Assembly (NCBI GenBank): GCA_017472685.1
Contig: JAFUOO010000011.1
Coordinates: forward strand, 1-64,000
Reading direction: 5' to 3'
Length of the DNA: 64,000 nucleotides
DNA from: Clostridia bacterium
GTDB lineage: Bacteria; Bacillota; Clostridia; UMGS1883
Every line of letters begins with the position of its first letter. Position 1 is the stretch's first letter. Both the position numbers and the translations under genes were made by a program. Under the pieces are notes generated by a model, which was given only the letters and a program-made list of their open reading frames with translations, was not told the origin of the DNA and did no database searches. Below, in pieces: positions 31,897-39,382 of the stretch.

Positions 31897-32496
31897 ATGT
31901 ATCCTACAATAGAAGAAGCTTTTCTTGAATTGGAAAAGGGCAACCAAATTAACCCCGGCAGATGGGTTGAGCACTGTAAGTATACAGGCGAAGCGGCAAA
32001 AAGCATTGCCGAAGCGGCAGGACTTGACAAGGAAAAGGCGTACGTGCTGGGCACACTGCATGACATTGGCAGGCGAGTGGGCTTTGTGGGCATACGCCAT
32101 ATTGTAGAAGGCTATAACTATGCCATGAAAAAAGGCTGGGACGATGTGGCACGGGTAAGCATGACACATTCCTTTGCGACAAACACTCCTCTTATAAACC
32201 CTTCGATGATGGACCTTACAGCGGAGGAGTACGAATTTACAAAAAGCTATCTTTCCTCCATTGAGTATGACGACTACGACCTTCTTATGCATCTTTGCGA
32301 CAACATAGCCCTCCATTCGGGATATGTTTTAATGGAAAAGCGTATGATTGACATAAGCATGCGCCACGGTGTGCACGAGGGCACCGTTAAAAGATGGGAA
32401 AAGCTTTTTGAAATAAAAGAGCATTTTGAAAAGAAGATGGGCAAAAGCATATATTCTGTTCTGCCCGGTGTAATTGAAAACACATTTGAAATATAA
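31897..32496 (+). CDS. HD-domain phosphohydrolase
   Basis: This 199-aa protein has an HD domain near its N-terminus. The metal ligands are visible as WVEHCKYTGEAAKSI (first His), GTLHDIGRR (HD pair) and RHIVEGY, with further His residues at about 90. HD proteins are metal-dependent phosphohydrolases acting on nucleotides, cyclic dinucleotides or phosphorylated metabolites; the substrate is not known here. The C-terminal half is helical and basic. It lies eight bases after the antiporter and so shares the manganese riboswitch, which fits an enzyme that needs Mn2+ or is toxic when Mn2+ is high. A hairpin follows the stop. Confidence 0.78.
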   Translation: MYPTIEEAFLELEKGNQINPGRWVEHCKYTGEAAKSIAEAAGLDKEKAYVLGTLHDIGRRVGFVGIRHIVEGYNYAMKKGWDDVARVSMTHSFATNTPLINPSMMDLTAEEYEFTKSYLSSIEYDDYDLLMHLCDNIALHSGYVLMEKRMIDISMRHGVHEGTVKRWEKLFEIKEHFEKKMGKSIYSVLPGVIENTFEI

Positions 32497-32530
32497 AAGC
32501 AGGGTGTTGCATACGCAACACCCTGCTTTC
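32496..32530 (+). terminator. terminator after HD-hydrolase gene
   Basis: 15-bp stem AAAGCAGGGTGTTGC with its complement and an ATAC loop; the T-run is short (TTTC), so termination may be weak. Confidence 0.55.
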
Positions 32531-32633
32531 GATATGAAATAAAGTTCAGTGAACTTTATTTCGTGTAAAAATCACGCCGTAAGGCATATCAAAAACCTCT
32601 GAGAGGTTTATATCGCGTGCAACTGCGTTGCAC
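32531..32633. repeat. short-palindrome array 2
   Basis: Four perfect palindromes of unrelated sequence follow each other (32536-32562, 32576-32585, 32593-32609, 32617-32633), joined by GATAT/ATATC-bearing spacers, as in arrays 1 and 3. The right end touches the stop codon of the small gene at 32635. Confidence 0.75.
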
Positions 32634-32634
32634 A

Positions 32635-32805
32635 TTATAGGTCGTCCGCATCCTGGGTGGGCTTGTCATCGCGGTCACGAGGGGTGCCTGTCCAGCTGCC
32701 CAAGGGGTCTGTGTGCAGTGTGTCCGGGTTTATAAATTCCTTGGCAATTTCTTCGCCGAGCTTTTTTATGCGTTCGTTTATATGAGGCTTTTTCTTGTCG
32801 TTCAT
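32635..32805 (-). CDS. small conserved protein (56 aa, PLGSWTG..QDADDL type)
   Basis: This short gene encodes a 56-aa hydrophilic, charged protein. It begins MNDKKKPHINERIKKL, has a central helix and ends TDPLGSWTGTPRDRDDKPT then QDADDL. I recognise this C-terminal pattern (DPLGSYTG..PVQDADDL) from many small clostridial proteins of unknown function, but no function is known to me. There is no membrane segment. Upstream on the minus strand AGGAGGTG lies about 14 bases before the ATG, a rather long spacing. The composition and the conserved ending support real coding; the 5' spacing is the weak point. It is divergent from the SGNH gene. Confidence 0.7.
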   Translation of the reverse strand: MNDKKKPHINERIKKLGEEIAKEFINPDTLHTDPLGSWTGTPRDRDDKPTQDADDL

Positions 32806-32846
32806 TTAATTATAATTACACCTCCTTTACAATTCTGTTACTATTA

Positions 32847-32874
32847 TTGACTAAAAAATATAAAAATATATAAT
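32847..32874 (+). promoter_or_regulatory. promoter of SGNH hydrolase gene
   Basis: TTGACT (32847-32852), 16 bp, TATAAT (32869-32874) in a very A/T-rich leader. Confidence 0.55.
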
Positions 32875-32917
32875 GTATATTAGGAAGAAAGCACTTAAAG
32901 AAAGGCAGTGGAATTGC

Positions 32918-34798
32918 ATGAAAAAAATAACGGCTCTTTTCCTTATTATATGTATGTTGTTTTCAACGGCATCTTTTGCCGCAAGCGAGGAGAGCTTTGG
33001 TACAGTATATCTTTTCGGTGACGATTGGGCAAAAAGCTGGGGCGAAAGTCTCGGCGGCTTTTTCTGCGAGCCTGCGCTTTTTGTAAATGCGGCAGGCAGC
33101 GGCGAGCTTTTAAGCAAGCTGCCCCAAAAAGCCGAATACGCACGCATAAAGGCGGGAGATGTGGTCATTCTTTCCTACGGAATTCTGGAAAAAGACCGTC
33201 CCATGGATAAAAACGCCGATTTCAAGAAAAGCCTTGAAGATGTTACAGCCCAGCTTCAGAAAAAGAATGTAAATATTGTTTTTGCATCCATCTGCAGCAG
33301 TGTCAGGTTCAATTCCCTTACGGGGCAAATGGCAGAAACAAAGAATTTTTATACAGAAACAACACGCAGCTTTGCAAAAGCAAAGGGCATTACTTATATT
33401 GACCTTGCATCTCTTACGGCTTCCATGGCAACTGCGGCAGGCTCAGGCGGCATCAATGCAATTTACAAGTCCACCCTTGAGCTCACGGAAAGAGCGGACA
33501 AAATATGCGCATTTGAAATTTTTAAGCACCTTGCAAAAATTGAAAATGTTAAGGGCAATCTTAAAATGAATCTCAGCAGTGTTTTTGACATAAATCAGGG
33601 CGAGAGAGCAAGAAGTATTGATGTGTCCCTTGAAAACAGCTTCACCGATACCTTTGCAATTTACACAAAAAACGGTACCGATGTGGTGGTTGAGGGTCAG
33701 CTTTTTAACGACGGCAAGGCAATTGTTGCAAAAAGCGTGAACGGAAAAATAAATGTCAGCTTCACCTCCTGCGAACAATTGCAGCTTGCACCGGTATTTG
33801 TGTTCGAAGCTATGGACTTTGCCACAACAGCTGAGCCCTTCAAGGCGCAGATGTACGGCGGTGTGTATGACATAAGCGTGAGAAAGAGTGAAGCACTTAA
33901 GGCAAGCGTATACCTTGACGGCTATCTTATTGCGTCAAACCTGGACATGCCGGGCACAGAGATTGTACCCGAGGCGGCTGTGCACACCTTTGACCGCTAC
34001 CATTTTGCAGGCGGTGAGTTTGCCGTTACCGTCAAAGGACTTACCGATAAGCTTGATTTTATAATGTTTCGCGAAACGGATATTATAAACGAAAAGAAAA
34101 TCCGCATTTTCGTGGGCGGTGACTCCACGGTGTGCAACTACTATCCGCTTTTTAGAACGGGCGCTGAAAAGGACGGCACCGTTATGACAGGCTGGGCAAT
34201 GTTCCTGGAAAAATACGTGGATGCACGTGTCATGAATCTTGCCGCAAGCGGTGACTGGGCTAAAAAATGGTTTGACAACAGCTTCTCCATCGTTGAAAAG
34301 GAAGGCGAAAAGGGAGATATTTTTGTTGTTCAGTTCGGTATCAACGACAGGGGCAAGTCCACTGTTGAGGAAATGACGGCGTGTCTTTCCGATATGGTTG
34401 ACGTTTGCGCAGAAAAGGGCATGATCCCCATCTTAGTAAGCCCGCAGATTTCTGCAGGCTATGGCTGGGGCGACGAGACTGATGTGGGCAAAAGCAACGG
34501 CGGCAATTACAGCAAGTTTTTCGATGCGGTCAGAGACCTTGCCACAGAAAAAGGCTGCTTCTATGTAGACCTTACGGATATGTCCTCGGGCTGGTTTTCC
34601 GAGGTAGGGCGCGAAGAGGTGTACAAAGTGTATCATCTGTGGGACTATGAAAACAATGCTCCCAAGGACATGATGCACCTTTCCTCGCGTGGGGCAGACT
34701 CTATGTGCAGGTTCTTTGTGCTGGCACTGGAAAAGCTTATTGAGGCAAAAGCCGTGGATAAATGGGGAAATTCTCTTGAAATGTTAAGAATTTGGTAA
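32918..34798 (+). CDS. secreted double-SGNH hydrolase (rhamnogalacturonan-acetylesterase-like)
   Basis: This 626-aa protein has a signal peptide (about 1-21, ending TASFA). Residues about 25-205 look like an SGNH fold in which block I reads FGDDW instead of GDS, so the catalytic serine is missing. A beta-rich segment (about 210-390) follows. The second SGNH domain (about 400-615) is intact, with GGDST (block I), NLAASGD (block II), FGINDRG (block III) and DMMHLSSRG (Asp-His of block V). It resembles CE12 rhamnogalacturonan acetylesterases, which remove acetyl groups from pectin-type glycans. It is the first of the secreted-protein run that includes a GH16 hydrolase and SLH proteins. Confidence 0.85.
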   Translation: MKKITALFLIICMLFSTASFAASEESFGTVYLFGDDWAKSWGESLGGFFCEPALFVNAAGSGELLSKLPQKAEYARIKAGDVVILSYGILEKDRPMDKNADFKKSLEDVTAQLQKKNVNIVFASICSSVRFNSLTGQMAETKNFYTETTRSFAKAKGITYIDLASLTASMATAAGSGGINAIYKSTLELTERADKICAFEIFKHLAKIENVKGNLKMNLSSVFDINQGERARSIDVSLENSFTDTFAIYTKNGTDVVVEGQLFNDGKAIVAKSVNGKINVSFTSCEQLQLAPVFVFEAMDFATTAEPFKAQMYGGVYDISVRKSEALKASVYLDGYLIASNLDMPGTEIVPEAAVHTFDRYHFAGGEFAVTVKGLTDKLDFIMFRETDIINEKKIRIFVGGDSTVCNYYPLFRTGAEKDGTVMTGWAMFLEKYVDARVMNLAASGDWAKKWFDNSFSIVEKEGEKGDIFVVQFGINDRGKSTVEEMTACLSDMVDVCAEKGMIPILVSPQISAGYGWGDETDVGKSNGGNYSKFFDAVRDLATEKGCFYVDLTDMSSGWFSEVGREEVYKVYHLWDYENNAPKDMMHLSSRGADSMCRFFVLALEKLIEAKAVDKWGNSLEMLRIW

Positions 34799-34828
34799 AA
34801 AATTTATGTAAAAAAAGTAACAAAACTA

Positions 34829-34857
34829 TTTACACGGACGAAATTTTGGTGTATTAT
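34829..34857 (+). promoter_or_regulatory. promoter of GH16 gene
   Basis: TTTACA (34829-34834), 17 bp, TATTAT (34852-34857), 50 bp before the start. Confidence 0.55.
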
Positions 34858-34906
34858 ATATGATAGATGTATAATAATATAGGTATCTCTATGCGAAGGA
34901 GAGAAA

Positions 34907-36217
34907 ATGAAAATGAAACGCATACAAAGAATATTGTCTGCGGTATTATGCTTTGTGCTTTTAGCTTCGTGTGTTTCCGCTTTTGCAACGAAGGATGAAA
35001 CACCCGTTTCAGAAACAGAGTTTCTTAAGCTTGTTTGTGACACTGCGAAAATAAAGCCACTTTTGCCCGAGGCGGTAAACTCAAATGTGCCCGATGCAGA
35101 GTACATTCAGGGAGCGCTCAGTGCAGGTGTTATTGACCTTGATGGCTTTAATCCCGGTGAAAATATTACAAAAGAAAAAGCTGTGGCAATGCTCGTAAGA
35201 GGGCTTATTGCCATGAAGAACAGCCTGTCCGTAGGCGTGGATCTGAATTTTACGGATAAGGACGAAATTGACCCGAAGCTTCTTACATATATTGAAGTGG
35301 CTGCAGCCAACGGCATAATTGAAAATGCCGGTGCGTTTGAGCCGAAGTCAACCTTGAGTACAAGCGAACTGTCAGGATGGAGCACTCTTATGAACGAAAG
35401 CTATATGCGCCTTCCCGTGGTAAAGGGCAGCGGCATACGACGTATACAGTTCCCTGTAATAGAAGATTCCGGCGTTGAAAAGCCCGGTTATATCGATGAA
35501 AGATACCGTCTGGTCTTCAACGACGATTTTGAAGGCGACAGCCTTGATACAACAAAATGGGGTTATAACTACTCCTGGGGTCATTCCCACAACCATGCTG
35601 CATGGTGTGTACCCGAAAATGTAATTGTAAAGAACGGTATCCTCACCTTAAAGGGTGAAAACAAGCAGCACCCCGATGCTGTAGGAAAACAGGGTACCTT
35701 CAACAATAAAAAGTATGACATTATTTATACTTCAGGTGCGGTGAACACTCACCATAAGTATAATTTTGACTATGGCTATTTTGAAGCCAGAATGAAGATG
35801 CCCAAGGGAAAGGGCATGTGGCCCGCATGGTGGATGCTTAAGGACGGATGGCCGCCCGAAATTGATATGCTCGAGGTTTTATGCTCAAAGCCCAACGAGC
35901 TTCACGTAAATTTCCACTATGGTCCTGCATGGAACGAGCATTACAGTCACGAACAGGTTTTAAACCTTGGCTACAGCACAAGCGACGAATTCCATACATA
36001 CGGCTTTGAATGGACCCCCGATTATATGCGCTACTATGTGGACGGAGTGCAGGTGGGACACGATTTCACCAACAAGAGTGCCATAGCTGAAGCAACGGGA
36101 ATGTACATGATACTTAATCTTGCCATTGACGGCTGGGACGGCAAGCCTGATTCAACCACACTATGGCCTGCTGAGTTCCAGATTGACTATGTAAGGGCAT
36201 GGCAGCTTAATGAGTAA
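34907..36217 (+). CDS. secreted GH16 glycoside hydrolase with SLH-like N-terminal domain
   Basis: This 436-aa protein has a signal peptide (about 1-25) and an N-terminal region (about 30-160) that looks like degenerate SLH repeats (GALSAGVIDLDGFNPGENITKEKAVAML, VAAANGIIENAGAFEP). This suggests attachment to the cell wall. The GH16 domain (about 185-434) has the catalytic signature PEIDMLE, with the two Glu of ExDxxE, and GFEWTPDYMRYYVDG. GH16 enzymes cut beta-1,3/1,4-glucans, galactans or related glycans. The jelly-roll motifs KMPKGKGMWPAWWML are intact. RBS GGAGAG. It has its own promoter. Confidence 0.88.
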   Translation: MKMKRIQRILSAVLCFVLLASCVSAFATKDETPVSETEFLKLVCDTAKIKPLLPEAVNSNVPDAEYIQGALSAGVIDLDGFNPGENITKEKAVAMLVRGLIAMKNSLSVGVDLNFTDKDEIDPKLLTYIEVAAANGIIENAGAFEPKSTLSTSELSGWSTLMNESYMRLPVVKGSGIRRIQFPVIEDSGVEKPGYIDERYRLVFNDDFEGDSLDTTKWGYNYSWGHSHNHAAWCVPENVIVKNGILTLKGENKQHPDAVGKQGTFNNKKYDIIYTSGAVNTHHKYNFDYGYFEARMKMPKGKGMWPAWWMLKDGWPPEIDMLEVLCSKPNELHVNFHYGPAWNEHYSHEQVLNLGYSTSDEFHTYGFEWTPDYMRYYVDGVQVGHDFTNKSAIAEATGMYMILNLAIDGWDGKPDSTTLWPAEFQIDYVRAWQLNE

Positions 36218-36263
36218 ACAATACCGAGCCCGAAAGGGTTGGGTTTTGTGCCCGTGAAGGGCA

Positions 36264-36293
36264 TTGAATATGTTTTAAATTTTTGAATATACA
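36264..36293 (+). promoter_or_regulatory. possible promoter of SLH operon
   Basis: TTGAAT (36264-36269), 18 bp, TATACA (36288-36293). The intergenic region also has a GCCC/GGGC hairpin. Confidence 0.4.
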
Positions 36294-36329
36294 TGTCGGG
36301 TTGCCGACGGTTATTAGGAGGAATGTCAA

Positions 36330-37514
36330 ATGAAAAAGAAAAGCATGATTTTCAAGATGATCTGCTTGGCTCTCGCGATTGCACTTTGTTTTTCTGTAAC
36401 CAATGTTTTTGCAGAAGAAGCTGAAGAGGCAGTTGAAGAGGTTGTTGCAGAAATCGCTCCCGATGCTGAAGATGTTACTGAAGCAGAGGAAGCTGAAGAG
36501 GTAACAGAAGCAGAAGATGCTACAGAAAATGAAGAAGTTGAGGAAGAGGTTGAAGAAGAGGAAGAAATTCTTGACCTTTTCACAGCAACTCTCCGCGACG
36601 GCGGTGTATATGTAACTCCCGGCGAAGATAATGCAGCAGTATTTACATATGATAACCTTCGTTACAAGGTAGCTGCAGGTCAGGGTAACGCAATTAAGCT
36701 TGACGGCTTTGAATCCAACCCTGCTATCGAATCTGAGCCCATTATCGACACTGCGAAGAATATTCTTCAGGCAAACGGTGAAATTACAACAGATGCAGCT
36801 CATAGCGGTTACTTTGGTCTTTCCGCATCTGCAGGCGATGTTATCTACCGTACAGGCGTAACAGGCGATGCAATTTATGTTTTCTCCGCTTGGATGAAGA
36901 TGCCTTCCGGTGGCTCCATCGGCGATGATGACCGTGCCTTCAAGGTTATTGCTGAAGACGGCGATGTTTATACTGTAGGCTGGAATGAAATCGGCAGAGA
37001 AGTTGACGCTACAGGCTCCTGGCAGCAGGTTCTCTTCACTTTCAAGGCTCCCGAAACAGGTCTCTTCGCAATCGACTTCAACTACAAGGGTAAGAATCCT
37101 CTTGCAATTGATGACATTGAACTTTACGAAGCAGAAATTTTCGACAATCCTCTGGAAATAACAGATGTTGTATGTATTGACGCTGACGGAAACGAGTACA
37201 CACGCTCCTCCGGCTTCACAACAAGCGGCACACTCACACATACAACAACTCTTTACAACTCTGATGAAGACGACGTATTCTTCACAGCAGTAGCTGTTCT
37301 TTACAAGAACGATATCATGATTGATTTTGTAACTGTTGAAGACTGCGCTCTCGTATTGGATGAAGCAGAAGTTACTTTGGATATCGAAATCCCCGAAGAC
37401 GAAGACCTCACTCAGTACAAGTACATGGTGTATTTCATAAGCGATACAGCTCCCACACAGTACTACGGTGCAATGCCTTCGTTGATGAACCCCTACATAG
37501 TAGAGGGTAAGTAA
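36330..37514 (+). CDS. secreted protein with acidic linker and carbohydrate-binding-like domain
   Basis: This 394-aa protein has a signal peptide (about 1-28, ending NVFA) and then a 50-residue stretch made almost only of Glu, Ala, Val and Thr. Residues about 75-265 look like a CBM4/9- or CBM22-type jelly roll, with AHSGYFGLSASAGDVIYR, YVFSAWMKMPSG and LAIDDIELYEAEIF. The last part (about 270-394) is a beta-sandwich domain with few cysteines. There is no catalytic signature. RBS AGGAGG. It starts a run of three genes separated by about 30 bases each, which suggests one operon with the two SLH proteins downstream. Confidence 0.72.
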   Translation: MKKKSMIFKMICLALAIALCFSVTNVFAEEAEEAVEEVVAEIAPDAEDVTEAEEAEEVTEAEDATENEEVEEEVEEEEEILDLFTATLRDGGVYVTPGEDNAAVFTYDNLRYKVAAGQGNAIKLDGFESNPAIESEPIIDTAKNILQANGEITTDAAHSGYFGLSASAGDVIYRTGVTGDAIYVFSAWMKMPSGGSIGDDDRAFKVIAEDGDVYTVGWNEIGREVDATGSWQQVLFTFKAPETGLFAIDFNYKGKNPLAIDDIELYEAEIFDNPLEITDVVCIDADGNEYTRSSGFTTSGTLTHTTTLYNSDEDDVFFTAVAVLYKNDIMIDFVTVEDCALVLDEAEVTLDIEIPEDEDLTQYKYMVYFISDTAPTQYYGAMPSLMNPYIVEGK

Positions 37515-37543
37515 TTTAATCCGATATGAATGGAGGAAGAAAG

Positions 37544-39352
37544 ATGAACGGCAATAAAATGACAAGACTTATAGCTGTAGTTGTTTGTGCTTTTATGCTC
37601 ATTCAGTGCACAGCAATCGCTGCTTTCGCGGCAGACATTGCCCCCGAAGCAGTTGTATATGTAAGACCTGAAGTTACAGATGTAGTTGCTAACCAGGTTG
37701 GTAACAACTACGTATATGTTGATATTGTTACTGAAAACTGCGACAACGACCAGACCGTTATGGTATACATGCTCGATGCTGCAGGCGAGCTCGTAACAGT
37801 AGGCTACGCTCCCGTGGGCAGCAACAAGGCAGAAGTGAAGCTTGGTGCTCCCGACGATGCAGACACAGGCACATACACACTCGTTACTGCACTTAACAAG
37901 GCAGCAGATGTATTCAAGAGCGAAGTTTTCTACATCGGTGTTGACGACGTTAACGGTTTCTTTGAAGCAATCAACCTTACAGATGTTGAAGCAAGCGTTG
38001 TAGAAGAAAAGCTCGATGCTACTTACAATGCGCTCTCCGTTATCGAATGCACAGAGGACGAAGACGGCAATGTAATCCTTAAGCTTACAGGCAAAGACTA
38101 TGAAGCTCTTACAGACGATGCAAAGGAATTGTTTGCAGAACTTATCCTCAGCGGTGTGGACGGCGAATTCCTTCCCGGCAAGGGCTCTTACACTGCCGAA
38201 AACAGTGAAGACTTTGTAAAGGAAGCTTACATTGTGGCAGCTTACAATGCAGGCGGCATTTCCGACGAAAAGATGGCAGAGTTCATTTACAATTTTGCAT
38301 CCGTAATCGGCTTTGATGCTGAAGACGAAAACCTTTACGGCAAGATCCAGGACAAGGACACTCTTGCAAAGGTTGTAAAGACAATCGCAGAAGAAGTTAC
38401 AAACGTAGATGGACTTGCTGAAGCTCTTGAAAAGGCAGCTGCAGTTCAGCTTGTTAACGAAACCCACTGGCTCAATCTCGTAGCCACAGTAAAGGCTAAT
38501 AACGATATTTTTGAAGTTGATGAAGAAGAAATCGAAGAGCTTGAAGATACAAAGAAGCTCAGAACACTCTTCTGTGACGAATTCAAGGGTACATATTACA
38601 GCGTTGAAGAAATCCAGGAAGCATGGGAAGACGCTTACGACGAAGCAGAAAAAGCTTACAAGAAGGCAACAAGCGATAGAGGTAGCTCCGGCGGTGGTGG
38701 CGGTGGCGGCACCGTTATAAAGACTGCTGAAGTAAGCACACAGCTTTCTCAGGACGAAAACAACAAGGACCCCAACGTTGAAATCAAGGACTATTACACA
38801 GACGTAGCCGGCACTCAGTATGACTGGGCAAGCGATGCTATCCTTAACCTTTCCAAGAACCAGATTCTCTTAGGTTACGGCGATAAGACATTCGGTCCCG
38901 AAAAGAGTGTTACAAGAGCTGAATTCATGAAGATGATTATTAACGTTCTCGGTATGGCTGATGTAACAGCAACATGCTCCTTCACAGATGTTGACCCCAA
39001 TGCTTGGTATTACATTTATGTAGCAAGTGCTGAAAAGCTCGGTCTTGCTCAGGGTTACGGCAACGGCTTGTTCGGTGTGAACGACACCGTTACAAGACAG
39101 GATGCAATTACAGTAGTTTACAGGGCTGCTAAATTGAAGGGCTTGTCTCTTGATAAGTTCAAGGCAAGCACAGCAGTGTTCGAAGATAGAGGCGAAATCG
39201 CATCTTACGCAGTAGAGGCAGTTGACTCGCTCTACAATGCAGGCGTATATCTGGACACATCGGCTCCTTTGAAGAAGTTTGAACCCACAAAGAATGCATC
39301 CCGTGCATATCTTGCATACGTACTTGACCAGATTTACAGATACATGAAGTAA
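37544..39352 (+). CDS. S-layer protein with C-terminal SLH domains
   Basis: This 602-aa protein has a signal peptide ending in IAAFAA, a beta-sandwich domain (about 30-125), a helical acidic middle (about 140-385), a Gly linker (SSGGGGGGGT) and SLH domains from about residue 420 to the end. The SLH signature repeats are YDWASDAILNLSKNQILLGYG, FGPEKSVTRAEFMKMI, YIYVASAEKLGLAQGYG, FGVNDTVTRQDAITVVYR and YAVEAVDSLYNAGVY. SLH domains hold proteins to pyruvylated cell-wall polymer. The ATG at 37544 is six bases from GGAGGA; the upstream ATG at 37526 overlaps the RBS. Confidence 0.88.
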   Translation: MNGNKMTRLIAVVVCAFMLIQCTAIAAFAADIAPEAVVYVRPEVTDVVANQVGNNYVYVDIVTENCDNDQTVMVYMLDAAGELVTVGYAPVGSNKAEVKLGAPDDADTGTYTLVTALNKAADVFKSEVFYIGVDDVNGFFEAINLTDVEASVVEEKLDATYNALSVIECTEDEDGNVILKLTGKDYEALTDDAKELFAELILSGVDGEFLPGKGSYTAENSEDFVKEAYIVAAYNAGGISDEKMAEFIYNFASVIGFDAEDENLYGKIQDKDTLAKVVKTIAEEVTNVDGLAEALEKAAAVQLVNETHWLNLVATVKANNDIFEVDEEEIEELEDTKKLRTLFCDEFKGTYYSVEEIQEAWEDAYDEAEKAYKKATSDRGSSGGGGGGGTVIKTAEVSTQLSQDENNKDPNVEIKDYYTDVAGTQYDWASDAILNLSKNQILLGYGDKTFGPEKSVTRAEFMKMIINVLGMADVTATCSFTDVDPNAWYYIYVASAEKLGLAQGYGNGLFGVNDTVTRQDAITVVYRAAKLKGLSLDKFKASTAVFEDRGEIASYAVEAVDSLYNAGVYLDTSAPLKKFEPTKNASRAYLAYVLDQIYRYMK

Positions 39353-39382
39353 TTAAATCCAACAGATAGAGAGGTTAGCAAT

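Noticed and set aside
36207..37565. A 452-codon minus-strand frame across the CBM-like gene.
   Set aside because: It spans an intergenic region and two gene ends on the other strand and has shadow composition with no recognisable domain.
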